The position numbers were made by a program, and so were the translations under genes. A DNA stretch of 64,000 bases from JBCBSZ01 sp039185015 (lineage in GTDB: Bacteria > Actinomycetota > Acidimicrobiia > Acidimicrobiales > Poriferisodalaceae), in assembly GCA_039185015.1 (NCBI GenBank), contig JBCDAU010000019.1, positions 1 through 64,000 of the forward strand, read 5' to 3'. Shown in pieces: positions 7,204-15,941 of the stretch. The notes below the pieces were generated by a model. That model was not told the origin of the DNA. It saw only the letters and a program-made list of their open reading frames with translations, and did not search any database. Each line of letters begins with the position of its first letter. The first letter of the stretch is position 1.

Positions 7204-9012
7204 TCAGATGTCGTGGGTCAGGGCGGTCATGTCGGTCGCCAGGTCGGCGAGGCTGTTGGCGGCGGTGACGCTCTCGCCCGATGCCTGCCGGGTCACCGAG
7301 GCCGCCTCGTCGACCGAGGTGGCGATGCCGTCGATGTCGGCGGCGGCGCGGGCGAGGTGATCGACCCGTTCGCCGAGGTCGGACGTCGTGGCGGCCTGCT
7401 GCTCGACCGACCCGGCGATCGAGCGGACGAGCCCGGTCATCTCGCGGAGGAGATCGGCGACCTCACCGTTCGTCGAGACGGTCTCCGCTGCGCCGGTCTG
7501 CACCTCCTCCACCCGGTCGGCGATCAGATCGATCGACCGGGCCGACTCCTCGGCGAGGCCCTTCACCTCGGACGCCACGACGGCGAACCCACGGCCGGCC
7601 TCACCGGCGCGGGCGGCCTCGATCGCAGCGTTGAGCGCGAGGAGGTTGGTCTGGTCGGCGATGTTGCGGATCACGTCGATGACCTCGCCGATGTTGCGCG
7701 TGACGTCGTCGAGGCGCTCCACCGCCTCCGCGGAACGGTCCGTCAGCTGCTCGGCCTCGCCGGCCTTGAGGGCGGCGTCGTGGGCCGAGGTCGCGATCTC
7801 GGCGGTGCTGCTGGTCAGCTCCGCCACCGACGAGCTCACCGATGCGCTGATCTCGTTCACCGAGCCGCCGGCCTCCTTGACCTGCGACGACAGGGTCTCG
7901 GTCCGCCCCGCCACCTCGGTGACCTCGGCGCTCGACGCCGCGAGCTGCTCCGACGCGGCGGCGAGCTGGGCCGAGTAGCCGCTCACCTGGTCGAGGATCC
8001 GACTCCGCTCGCCGTCGGCCGCGACCTTCTCGATGCTGGTCTGCAGCAGTCGTTCCGCCGATCGGCCGACTCGATCGTGGTCGCCGAGCACGGTGACCTC
8101 CGGGACGTCGTCCTCGTCGGCGATCCGCTCCAAGAGCACCGCGATCTCGGCGAGCCGCTGATCGACCTCCGACAACGAGAGCCCGACGCTGTCGTGCTCG
8201 CCGAGCACCTCGATCGCGAGGCCGGTGTGTCCCTCGGCGAGCAGACGCAGCTCCGCGCTGTGGCGGGCGAGGGAGGCCTGCATCTCGTCGAACGCACGAC
8301 CGAGGTCGCCGAGCTCGCTCGCCGACCGCATGGCCAGGGGCGGGTCGTCGACCTTGCCGTCGTCGGCGATCACGTGCGCACGCTCCACGACCTGCTCGAG
8401 CGGTCGGGTGATCGAACGACTCACGAGGACGAGCGCAGAGCCGCCGACGAGGAGGACGAGCACACCCACCTGCAGCAGGGTCGACTGGACCTCGGCGAGC
8501 TTCGACTCGGCACTCGACTGGAAGGCGATCACCGCAGCGTTGGCGGCGGCGTGGGTCTCGTTGACGAGGTCGAGCACGCCCTCGACCTCCGCTTCGGTGG
8601 CCGTCCCGGCGAGCATGCGGTCGGCGATCGCGACGATCTGGACGAAGCCGTCGCGGCTGGCCTCCAGCGCGGCACGGGCATCGGCGTTCTGGGTGCCGGA
8701 GAGCATCCTGGTCTCGCCGGTGCCGGGGTTGGTGATCACCTCGCCGCCGTCGAGGAGACCCTCGAGGGTGTCGAGGTACAGGTCGCGAGTGCCCTGGAAG
8801 TTCGCCTCACCGCCGTTGACGACGAACAGCACCTCCTTCATGTGGCGCTGGTTCAGCATCCGCTGACGGCCGGACAGGTTCACGAGCGCGCCGTCGTCGG
8901 CCTGCTCGGCGAGCTTGGCGTCGGTCAGGACGTACATCGCTCCGATGCCGACCGCGAACACCAGACCGATGAGTGCCAGGCGAGTGCGAACCTGCGAGAA
9001 CACCGTGACCAT
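7204..9012 (-). CDS. Methyl-accepting chemotaxis protein with PilJ-type sensor
   Basis: 602 aa. TM1 near residues 11-29, an extracytoplasmic domain with the PilJ motif (LVNLSGRQRMLNQ, near 43-55), TM2 near 180-197, then HAMP and a long coiled-coil signalling domain. The CheA/CheW contact tip is near 443-493 (IADQTNLLALNAAIEAARAG). PilJ-type receptors steer type IV pilus motility or flagella; no che, pil or fli genes are in the window, so partners must lie elsewhere. Start ATG 9012 is preferred because GGGGAGA lies 7 nt upstream and TM1 follows directly; an ATG at 9087 would add 25 residues. Confidence 0.92.
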   Translation of the reverse strand: MVTVFSQVRTRLALIGLVFAVGIGAMYVLTDAKLAEQADDGALVNLSGRQRMLNQRHMKEVLFVVNGGEANFQGTRDLYLDTLEGLLDGGEVITNPGTGETRMLSGTQNADARAALEASRDGFVQIVAIADRMLAGTATEAEVEGVLDLVNETHAAANAAVIAFQSSAESKLAEVQSTLLQVGVLVLLVGGSALVLVSRSITRPLEQVVERAHVIADDGKVDDPPLAMRSASELGDLGRAFDEMQASLARHSAELRLLAEGHTGLAIEVLGEHDSVGLSLSEVDQRLAEIAVLLERIADEDDVPEVTVLGDHDRVGRSAERLLQTSIEKVAADGERSRILDQVSGYSAQLAAASEQLAASSAEVTEVAGRTETLSSQVKEAGGSVNEISASVSSSVAELTSSTAEIATSAHDAALKAGEAEQLTDRSAEAVERLDDVTRNIGEVIDVIRNIADQTNLLALNAAIEAARAGEAGRGFAVVASEVKGLAEESARSIDLIADRVEEVQTGAAETVSTNGEVADLLREMTGLVRSIAGSVEQQAATTSDLGERVDHLARAAADIDGIATSVDEAASVTRQASGESVTAANSLADLATDMTALTHDI

Positions 9013-9094
9013 CTCGTCTCTCCCCGCTGTCGACGGCAGCTCCCCCTTCCGTCGACGTCCGGCGGTCGTTGTTGAGGAGGGCGACATGTCGGGT

Positions 9095-9685
9095 TCAGGG
9101 GGGGAGCGGTCGGTCCTGCTTGTCGGTGCCCTTCGCCTTCTGGGCACGCCGGTGCTCGCGAAGCCGGTCGAGATCACCGGGCGCTGTCAGGTCGGCGACG
9201 CTGCGGAGCTGATGGTCGGAGAAGGGTGCCGCCGCCCGCTCCCACCCCTCCGGCCTGATCTCGAAGCGCTTGGCGAGCAGCGCCGTGAAGATCTTCGCCT
9301 TCTCGGGACCGAATCCCGGCAGGGCTCGGATCCGTCGGAGCAGCACCGCGCCGTCGCCGACGTCGATCCACAGTCGCGTGACGTCGCCGTCGTGCTCGTC
9401 GACCAGATGGGCGCACAGCGCCTGGGTTCGCTTCGCCATGGCGGCCGGATAGCGGTGCAGCGCAGGTCGCTCGCGGAAGATCCGCTCGAGCTCGTCGGGG
9501 TCCATCGCCGCGATGGCGGCGGCGTCGAGCTGTCCGATCCGCTCCCGCAGCCGCCACGGGCCCGTGAAGGCCAGTTCGATCGCGATCTGCTGGTCGAGCA
9601 GCATCCCGATCAGCAACGCGAGCGGCTCCGTCGCGAGGAGCTCGTCGACCTCGCGAGTGCCGGTGATGTGCAGCTCGACGCCCAT
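9095..9685 (-). CDS. HhH-GPD-type base-excision repair-like protein (TIGR03252-type)
   Basis: 196 aa. The helix-hairpin-helix is clear (RIRALPGFGPEKAKIFTALL, near 118-137), preceded by LLIGMLLDQQIAIELAF, the characteristic start of the actinobacterial HhH-GPD family. In glycosylases the HhH grips the DNA backbone and a Lys/Asp follows; a Lys is present at GPEK. No C-terminal FeS cysteine cluster, so unlike EndoIII/MutY. The tail is basic (RAQKAKGTDK). It sits between the chemoreceptor and the GYW-repeat protein on the same strand (gaps 82 and 12 nt), probably one transcript. Confidence 0.8.
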   Translation of the reverse strand: MGVELHITGTREVDELLATEPLALLIGMLLDQQIAIELAFTGPWRLRERIGQLDAAAIAAMDPDELERIFRERPALHRYPAAMAKRTQALCAHLVDEHDGDVTRLWIDVGDGAVLLRRIRALPGFGPEKAKIFTALLAKRFEIRPEGWERAAAPFSDHQLRSVADLTAPGDLDRLREHRRAQKAKGTDKQDRPLPP

Positions 9686-9697
9686 GCGCCGAGTCTC

Positions 9698-11443
9698 TCA
9701 GGCGACGAACGCAGCCACACCGACGACGGGGGCGCTGGGTGGGTCGTCGCCGAGGCTCCCCGAGAAGGGCTCGTCGCTGAAGTTGAACACGCCGCCGTCG
9801 CTGCCGAGGAGGAGGTAGCCGTTGCCGCGCGAGATCGCGCCGACGACCGGAGCGTTCAACGGCACGCTCCCCATCGAGCCGAGGAAGGCGGCGTCGAAGG
9901 CGAAGATGCCTCCGTCGCTGGCGACGAGCCAGTAGCCCTCCCCATCCGGGTCGGGCGCGATGCCGACGACCGGGGCGTTCAAGGCGACGCCACCCATCGA
10001 GCCGTGGAAGCGGGCGTCGCCGAAGCTGAAGATGCCTCCGTCGCTGCCGACCATCCAGTACCCGAGGCCGGAGGGTGTCGCCCGGGAGGCCACGATCGGC
10101 CCGTTCAGCGGCGTTCCGAACATCTCGCCCAGGTGCTCGGCGACGCCGAACGGGATCGCTCGACCGAGGTCGGTGAAGACCCAGTAGCCGTCGCCGGCGG
10201 TCCGGGCGGAGAGCGCGGACACCTGCTCCCCGGGAGCCAGGGTCGCGAGGTCGACGTCGCCGTGGTGGGCGGCGGAGCCGCGGGTGTGGACGACCCCGTC
10301 GCCGGTGAGGATCCATGCGCCCCCTCCGTCGACGGTCGACTCGATCGCGACGGCCGGCGACGTGCCGATGTCGGTCTGTTCGGTCGCGTCGCCGAAGGCG
10401 TACAGGCCCCCGTCCCGATCGAGCAACCAGTAGCCGGAGCGGGTCGGTTCCGGCGGGGTGGTCGGTGTCGGTGTGGTGGCCGCATCGACGAGCGGGGTGA
10501 GGAAGAGCTCGCCGTCGGAGACGTAGCCCCATTGGCCGCTCGGGCTGCCGACGGGCTGGGCCTGAGCGTCGACATCGGTCGCGACGACCGAGAGCTCGAG
10601 GGACCGGGGGTCGACGACGAAGAGCTCGTACGGAGGCCCGGACGGGGTCTGGCCCCGCACGAGCACCTGCCAGGTGTCGCTGTCCCCGACGATCCGGACA
10701 GTGAAGCCGGTCGGCGGCCGGCGGTCGGCGATCACGAGCGCCGTCTCCTCGCCCGTGATCCGATCCGTCATCCGGACCTCGTCGCCGGACGGCTGGTAGA
10801 CGATGCGGGCCTCAGCGGTCCGAGCCGCTGCATCCCCGCGACCGATCCCGGTGAAGCTCGCGAGATCGTCGACCGGTGTCAGGCCGGCGGGGCCGCCGAC
10901 GGCGATGCCACCGTCGACCACGATCGTCCCGGCGGGTCCTGCGCCGAGCGGTCTGGGATCGGACTCCGGGAGCAGCACCGTGGTCGCACCGCTCCGGAGC
11001 TGCCAGCGGTCGTCGGCGTTGCCGAGCACGATCCTGCCGTCGGTGAGGAAGAAGCCGGTGACGCCGGTGTCGGTCAGGAGTCGCTCGCTCGACCCGTTCC
11101 GCCGGTCGTGGACTCGGATCGTCTCGACGGAGATGCCCTCGATCGTGTTCCGCTCCTCGGTCAGGACGCGGTCGCCGTCGGCCGAGAGGTCGGCGAGATC
11201 GCCGGGGACCTCGACGACGCCGCCCGTCACCCGATCGAGGATGCGCACCAGGCGGTCGTCACCGTCGACGACGGTGACGGCGACGACGGTGCCGTCGTCG
11301 GAGAGCAGCGCACGGACGACCCCACCCCGGCCGATGTCGACGACCGCGGGCGACTCGGTCGACCGCTCGCCGGCCTCGCTGCCGATGACCCAGACGACCA
11401 GCAGCGTCACGATGGCGAGGGGCACGAGGCTCAGGCGGCGCAT
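9698..11443 (-). CDS. Secreted or membrane-anchored repeat protein with GYW...DGG C-terminal repeats
   Basis: About 581 aa. An N-terminal hydrophobic segment (LVPLAIVTLLVVWVIGS) is a signal or anchor. Residues ~30-330 look like a beta-propeller (repeated DG and D-R-TGE turns). After a Pro/Thr linker come six or so ~45-residue repeats with GYW(L/M)..SDGGIF.FGDA..HGSMG..PLNAPVVG. The same repeats end the giant surface protein at 59138-63241. The repeats probably form a second propeller-like surface domain; function unknown. Start ATG 11443 lies 6 nt after a CATCCT box with TTGACC 18 bp further upstream. Confidence 0.75.
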   Translation of the reverse strand: MRRLSLVPLAIVTLLVVWVIGSEAGERSTESPAVVDIGRGGVVRALLSDDGTVVAVTVVDGDDRLVRILDRVTGGVVEVPGDLADLSADGDRVLTEERNTIEGISVETIRVHDRRNGSSERLLTDTGVTGFFLTDGRIVLGNADDRWQLRSGATTVLLPESDPRPLGAGPAGTIVVDGGIAVGGPAGLTPVDDLASFTGIGRGDAAARTAEARIVYQPSGDEVRMTDRITGEETALVIADRRPPTGFTVRIVGDSDTWQVLVRGQTPSGPPYELFVVDPRSLELSVVATDVDAQAQPVGSPSGQWGYVSDGELFLTPLVDAATTPTPTTPPEPTRSGYWLLDRDGGLYAFGDATEQTDIGTSPAVAIESTVDGGGAWILTGDGVVHTRGSAAHHGDVDLATLAPGEQVSALSARTAGDGYWVFTDLGRAIPFGVAEHLGEMFGTPLNGPIVASRATPSGLGYWMVGSDGGIFSFGDARFHGSMGGVALNAPVVGIAPDPDGEGYWLVASDGGIFAFDAAFLGSMGSVPLNAPVVGAISRGNGYLLLGSDGGVFNFSDEPFSGSLGDDPPSAPVVGVAAFVA

Positions 11444-11449
11444 GATCCG

Positions 11450-11479
11450 AGGATGGTTGGGAGCGCGTTGGGTGGTCAA
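11450..11479 (-). promoter_or_regulatory. Promoter TTGACC-18-CATCCT for the GYW-repeat gene
   Basis: On the minus strand, TTGACC (11479-11474), an 18-bp spacer, CATCCT (11455-11450), 6 nt, then ATG 11443. This is one of the few -10 boxes here with a recognisable -35. Confidence 0.5.
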
Positions 11480-11492
11480 GGTTCACCCTGCG

Positions 11493-11521
11493 TTGTTGTC
11501 GGCCAGGTGTTTCACTACGTT
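11493..11521 (+). promoter_or_regulatory. Promoter TTGTTG-17-TACGTT, leaderless
   Basis: TTGTTG at 11493-11498, 17-bp spacer, TACGTT at 11516-11521, 8 nt, then ATG 11530. It is divergent from the GYW-repeat promoter; the two share an 86-bp gap. Confidence 0.55.
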
Positions 11522-11529
11522 CTGCCGCT

Positions 11530-13152
11530 ATGTACCGCCGTCTCGTCGCCCTCGCCGTCCTCGGCCTCGCACTCGTGCCGGTCGCGCCCGTCGATGCGCA
11601 GGAGACCCGAACCGTGACCGGCACGGTCGTGGACGACGCGGGATCCCCGATCGAGGGGGCGACGGTGTCGACGCCGTCGGCATCCACCGTCACCGCAGCT
11701 GACGGGAGCTTCTCCGTGACGGACGAGGCCAACGGTGGTGTGTTCGTGCAGTCCTTCGCCGAGGGCTTCGGCGGGGGTCGCTTCAACGACGCCTGCCTCT
11801 GCTTCGATGTCGCCTGGGCGCTGCTCGACGGCTCGCCGGCCAGCCTGACCGACGTCGAGCTCGTCATGCCCCGAGACGCCGTCGTGCGTGGGACCGCAGT
11901 GCTGGGCGATACCCGCGATCCCGTGCCCGACGTGTGCTTCCTCATCGCCGGCACCCTCATCGACTTCTGCCGAGCCACCGCCGCCGCCGACGGCACGTTC
12001 TCCTTCGACGTGCCGTCCGACGTCGAGATCACGCTCTTCGCCCGGTTCGCCCCCGACGGCTACTCAGCCTGGGCCACGGCGCCACGCACCTTCGACGCTG
12101 GATCGCGCATCGATCTCGAGGTGGAGTTCGCCCCGTTTCCCTGGGTGACCGCGCTCGTCGTCGACGAGCTCGGCGCTCCGGTCGGGTCGGTGCCGGTCGA
12201 CCTGTTGTCGAGCGGTGATCTCCGGCTGACGGGGGGCACGGTGTTCGCCACCGGCACGACGAACGCCGCCGGTCGGGTCCGCCTCGCCCACGATCGGCCG
12301 CTCGGCACCGACTACGTCGTGGCCGCGCTCCCGCCGTCCGCACGTGCCGTCGTCTCCGGCCCGCTCCGCCTCGGCACTCCCGGGGACGAGGGCCTGCTGG
12401 TCGCACGGCCGGGCGAGAGCGCGGTCGGTACGACCGATGGCGAGGGCGACGGGGCGACCAGCGACGATCCCATCGAGACGACGGCGACCTTCACGCGCCG
12501 AACCTCCGGCCCGTTCGCCGCCGTCCCCCAACCGGTCCCCGTGTCCGATGGCCCGGGGCCGGGCGCCGTGCCGACCGGGTACCGGCCGCTGGCGGTCGAG
12601 ACGACCCTCGATCCGGCGCTCCTGGTGCTGCGCGAGGTCGGAACCGCCGTCGTCGAGATCGAGCTCGACGCCACGGTGCTGGACGGCGCGAGCCCTGCAG
12701 ACCTCGTCGTCTTCATCGGGCGACGCGGGGAGAGCTGCGCTCAGGGGGTGTCCTGCGCGGTCCAGGCCGACGGTGATCTCGTCGTGACGATGGAGACCCA
12801 GGGAAGTCGATTCGAGGCGCTCTCGATCACCTTCGGTGTGCCGGTACCCGGTGGCCCCGTCGAGGTCGGGGGCTGGTTGGCGACCCCGCACCGGGCGACC
12901 GTGCCCGCCGGTGGCGTCCGCTCGACGCTGCTGGACCTGCGTTCGACCGACCTCGACGGCTACGGCGTGGTCCGCAGCGCGACGCCGTGGGTCCGGTTCA
13001 CCGACGAACGCACGATCTTCGGCAGCGGGTCGATCCCGGTCGAGCTCGATGGGTCGGCGCTCGATCCGGGCGTGCACCTCGCCCGGATCGACGTGCTCGA
13101 CATCGACGGCGTGGCCCGCACGACGACCTTCGAGGTCACCGTCGAGCCGTGA
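11530..13152 (+). CDS. Secreted protein with carboxypeptidase-regulatory-like (beta-sandwich) domains
   Basis: 540 aa. Signal peptide MYRRLVALAVLGLALVPVAPVDA, likely cut before QE. It is followed by a CarboxypepD_reg-like domain (VTGTVVDDAGSPIEGATVST...ADGSFSV) and a second one starting around residue 115 (VVRGTAVLGDTRDPVPDVCF). The rest is beta-rich without catalytic motifs, ending in Ig-like strands. Cysteines are few (CLCF near residue 83, CAQGVSC near 400). Probably an extracellular structural or adhesion protein. Convergent with aceE, with only 4 bp between the stops. Confidence 0.72.
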   Translation: MYRRLVALAVLGLALVPVAPVDAQETRTVTGTVVDDAGSPIEGATVSTPSASTVTAADGSFSVTDEANGGVFVQSFAEGFGGGRFNDACLCFDVAWALLDGSPASLTDVELVMPRDAVVRGTAVLGDTRDPVPDVCFLIAGTLIDFCRATAAADGTFSFDVPSDVEITLFARFAPDGYSAWATAPRTFDAGSRIDLEVEFAPFPWVTALVVDELGAPVGSVPVDLLSSGDLRLTGGTVFATGTTNAAGRVRLAHDRPLGTDYVVAALPPSARAVVSGPLRLGTPGDEGLLVARPGESAVGTTDGEGDGATSDDPIETTATFTRRTSGPFAAVPQPVPVSDGPGPGAVPTGYRPLAVETTLDPALLVLREVGTAVVEIELDATVLDGASPADLVVFIGRRGESCAQGVSCAVQADGDLVVTMETQGSRFEALSITFGVPVPGGPVEVGGWLATPHRATVPAGGVRSTLLDLRSTDLDGYGVVRSATPWVRFTDERTIFGSGSIPVELDGSALDPGVHLARIDVLDIDGVARTTTFEVTVEP

Positions 13153-13158
13153 CGGCTC
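13144..13158. terminator. Palindromic hairpin across both stop codons
   Basis: GAGCC-GTGAC-GGCTC: a 15-bp palindrome that includes the stop of the secreted protein (13150-13152) and touches the stop of aceE (13157-13159). Likely a compact bidirectional terminator. Confidence 0.5.
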
Positions 13159-15856
13159 AGTGGGCGACCACGTCCCACGGATCGGGGAGCTCGGTCTCGA
13201 GTCCGAACCTGGCGATGGCATCGGCGACGACCTCGGGCTTCACGTCGCCGGAGGCGGCGAGCCGACCGAGCACGGCGACGACCGTGTGGGCGGCGTCGAC
13301 CTCGAAGTGGCGGCGGAGCTGCTCGCGGGTGTCCGACCGGCCGAACCCGTCGGTGCCGAGCACGGTGTAGTCGCCCGGGATGAACCGGGCGACGGAGTCG
13401 GGCACGGCGCGGATGTAGTCGGTCACGGCGACGATCGGGCCGACCGTGGATGACAGCGCCTCGGTGACGTACGGGACGCGGGGCGCTTCGGTCGGGTGGA
13501 GGCGGTTCCAGCGCTCGATGTTGAACGCCTCGTCGCGCAACGCTCGGAACGACGGCACCGACCACAGCTCGGCCGCCACGTCGTAGTCGGCAGCGAGAAC
13601 GTCGCGCGCCTCCCGGGCGGCGGCGTGGGCCACGCCGGAGAACAGTACGGTGGCCCGCTTCGACGGACCCTCGGGCGCCGACTCGAAGCGGTAGAGCCCC
13701 TTCAGCAGACCGTTCGTGTCGAGGTCGGCCGGAGCCTCCGGCTGGACGTAGTTCTCGTTGTAGACGCAGAGGTAGTAGAAGACGTCCCGGTTCTCGACGT
13801 ACATCTCCCGCAGACCGTGGCGCAGCACGACGCCCAGCTCGTACGAGAACGCCGGGTCGTACACGCGGCAGTTCGGGATGGTCGACATCAGCACGGGGGA
13901 GTGCCCGTCCTGGTGCTGGAGGCCCTCACCCATCAGCGTCGTGCGGCCCGACGTGGCGCCCATCAGGAAGCCGCGGCCGCGGGCGTCAGCGAACGCCCAC
14001 ATGAGGTCGCCGACCCGCTGGAAGCCGAACATCGAGTAGTAGATGTAGAACGGCACCATCGGCACCTGCCGGCTGGCGTACGACGTGCCGGCGGCGGTGA
14101 AGCTGGCCATGGCGCCGGCCTCGGTGATGCCCTCCTCGAGGAGCTGGCCGCCCTGGCTCTCGTGGTAGCTGAGCAGCAGGTCGTGGTCGACGGGCTCGTA
14201 CAGCTGGCCCTGCGAGGCGTAGATGCCGATCTCGCGGAACAGCGAGTCCATGCCGAAGGTGCGGGCCTCGTCGGGGATGATCGGCACGATCCGCTGGCCG
14301 AAGCCCTCCTCGCGCAGCAGCGTGCGGAGGCCGGCCGTGAAGGCCATGGTCGTGGAGACCTCACGGCCTCGCGAGCCGGACTTGAGCTCGTCGAAGGCCT
14401 GATCGCTCGGCATCGGGAGCGCCTTGCGGGGCGTCGTGATGCGCTTCGGCAGCGAGCCACCGAGTGCGCGGCGCCGGTCGATCATGTACTGGTGCTCGAC
14501 GGAGTCCTCGGCGGGCTTGAAGTACGGCGGATCGTCCGGGTCGAAGTCCTCCGGGATCTCCTCATGCAGGTACAGCCGGTCCCGGATCGTGAGCAGCTGG
14601 TCCTTGGTCAGCTTCTTGATCTGGTGGGTGGCGTTGCGCCCCTCGAGATCGGGGCCGAGGGTCCAGCCCTTGACGGTCTTGGCGAGGATGACGGTCGGCG
14701 CGCCCTTGTTCTCGACAGCGGCCTTGTAGGCGGCGTAGAGCTTCCGGTAGTCGTGCCCGCCTCGGGGGAGGTTGCGCAGCTCGTCGTCGGACAGGTGCTC
14801 GACCATCGCCCGGAGCCGGGGGTCGGGGCCGAAGAAGCTCTCCCGGATGTAGGAGCCCTCTTCGGTGGCGAACCGCTGGTACTGGCCGTCGACGGTCTGG
14901 TTCATCTTGTTGACCAGCACGCCGTCGACGTCGCGAGCGAGGAGCTCGTCCCAGCGCGAGCCCCACACGACCTTGATGACGTTCCAGCCGGCGCCACGGA
15001 AGTAGGCCTCGAGCTCCTGGATGATCTTGCCGTTGCCGCGCACGGGGCCGTCGAGGCGCTGCAGGTTGCAGTTGATCACGAACGTGAGGTTGTCGAGCTT
15101 CTCCCGGGAGGCGAGGTGCAGGGCACCGAGGGTCTCCGGCTCGTCGCACTCACCGTCGCCGATGAAGCACCACACCCGCGACTCGCTGGTGTCGTCGAGC
15201 TGGCGGTTGTGGAGGTAGCGGAAGAACCGCGCCTGGTAGATCGCGTTGATCGGGCCCAGGCCCATCGACACCGTCGGGTACTCCCAGAACTCCGGCATCA
15301 GGCGGGGGTGCGGGTACGACGACAGCCCCGTCCGCCCGATCTCACGACGGAAGTGGTCGAGGTCGTCCTCGGTCAGCCGGCCCTCGAGGAAGGCCCTGGC
15401 GTACATGCCGGGGGCAGCGTGGCCCTGGAAGTAGACGGCGTCGCCGGGCTGGCCGGTGTCCTTGCCCCGGAAGAACCAGTTGAGGCCGACCTCGTAGAGC
15501 GCGGCGGACGAGGCGAAGGTCGACAGGTGGCCGCCGATGCCGTCGGCGATCTTGTTGGCGTTCGACACCATCACGGCTGCGTTCCAGCGGATGAAGGCGC
15601 GGATGCGACGCTCGATGTGCTCGTCGCCCGGGAACCACGGCTCGCGCTCGGGCGGGATCGTGTTGATGTACGGCGTCGACACCGCCGTCGGGATCGGCAC
15701 CTGCAGCTCGCGGGCCCGCTCCTGGATCTTGGCGAGCAGGAAGCGGCCACGGCTGCGCCCTCGCTCGTCGACCACGGCCTCGAACGAGTCGAGCCACTCA
15801 TCGGTCTCGCCCGGATCGATGTCGGGCAACTGATGCACGAACCCGTCGAAGATCAT
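13157..15856 (-). CDS. aceE: Pyruvate dehydrogenase E1 component, homodimeric type
   Basis: 899 aa, close to E. coli AceE (887). Decarboxylates pyruvate with thiamine diphosphate and passes the acetyl group to the E2 lipoyl arm. ThDP motif GDGECDEPE...VINCN near 233-264; the His-bearing GGHLSTFASSA (near 109) and QGHAAPGMYARAFLEGR (near 145) segments match AceE active-site regions. Further hallmarks: WWGSRWDELL-like WGSRW, NKMNQTVDGQYQ, and MGEGLQHQDGHSPV. Start ATG 15856 gives MIFDGFVHQLPDIDP. The E3, E2 and lipoylation genes lie 38 kb away at 54.4-59.0 kb, so the complex is genetically split. Confidence 0.97.
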   Translation of the reverse strand: MIFDGFVHQLPDIDPGETDEWLDSFEAVVDERGRSRGRFLLAKIQERARELQVPIPTAVSTPYINTIPPEREPWFPGDEHIERRIRAFIRWNAAVMVSNANKIADGIGGHLSTFASSAALYEVGLNWFFRGKDTGQPGDAVYFQGHAAPGMYARAFLEGRLTEDDLDHFRREIGRTGLSSYPHPRLMPEFWEYPTVSMGLGPINAIYQARFFRYLHNRQLDDTSESRVWCFIGDGECDEPETLGALHLASREKLDNLTFVINCNLQRLDGPVRGNGKIIQELEAYFRGAGWNVIKVVWGSRWDELLARDVDGVLVNKMNQTVDGQYQRFATEEGSYIRESFFGPDPRLRAMVEHLSDDELRNLPRGGHDYRKLYAAYKAAVENKGAPTVILAKTVKGWTLGPDLEGRNATHQIKKLTKDQLLTIRDRLYLHEEIPEDFDPDDPPYFKPAEDSVEHQYMIDRRRALGGSLPKRITTPRKALPMPSDQAFDELKSGSRGREVSTTMAFTAGLRTLLREEGFGQRIVPIIPDEARTFGMDSLFREIGIYASQGQLYEPVDHDLLLSYHESQGGQLLEEGITEAGAMASFTAAGTSYASRQVPMVPFYIYYSMFGFQRVGDLMWAFADARGRGFLMGATSGRTTLMGEGLQHQDGHSPVLMSTIPNCRVYDPAFSYELGVVLRHGLREMYVENRDVFYYLCVYNENYVQPEAPADLDTNGLLKGLYRFESAPEGPSKRATVLFSGVAHAAAREARDVLAADYDVAAELWSVPSFRALRDEAFNIERWNRLHPTEAPRVPYVTEALSSTVGPIVAVTDYIRAVPDSVARFIPGDYTVLGTDGFGRSDTREQLRRHFEVDAAHTVVAVLGRLAASGDVKPEVVADAIARFGLETELPDPWDVVAH

Positions 15857-15927
15857 GACCCCATGCTGCCACCTGCCGGCGACGTCGCGGCGCGCCCCTG
15901 CAAGCGGTTTCATCGACCCGTCACCGG

Positions 15928-15933
15928 TAGGGT
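15928..15933 (+). promoter_or_regulatory. -10 box TAGGGT, leaderless promoter
   Basis: TAGGGT, 8 nt, then ATG 15942; divergent from aceE, whose start is 86 bp away. Confidence 0.5.
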
Positions 15934-15941
15934 CGCCGGGC

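Larger units (their letters stand above)
7031..7206. repeat. 80-bp tandem repeat, 2.2 copies, between convergent genes
   Basis: Copies at 7031-7110 and 7111-7190 are identical; a third partial copy (16 bp) runs 7191-7206 into the stop codon of the chemoreceptor gene. Each unit contains an 8-bp hairpin at its junction with the next unit, plus a smaller one (GCCGC-TTCA-GCGGC). No reading frame here looks coding. Confidence 0.95.

Noticed and set aside
7031..7206. CRISPR array
   Set aside because: Only 2.2 contiguous 80-bp copies with no spacers and no cas genes nearby.
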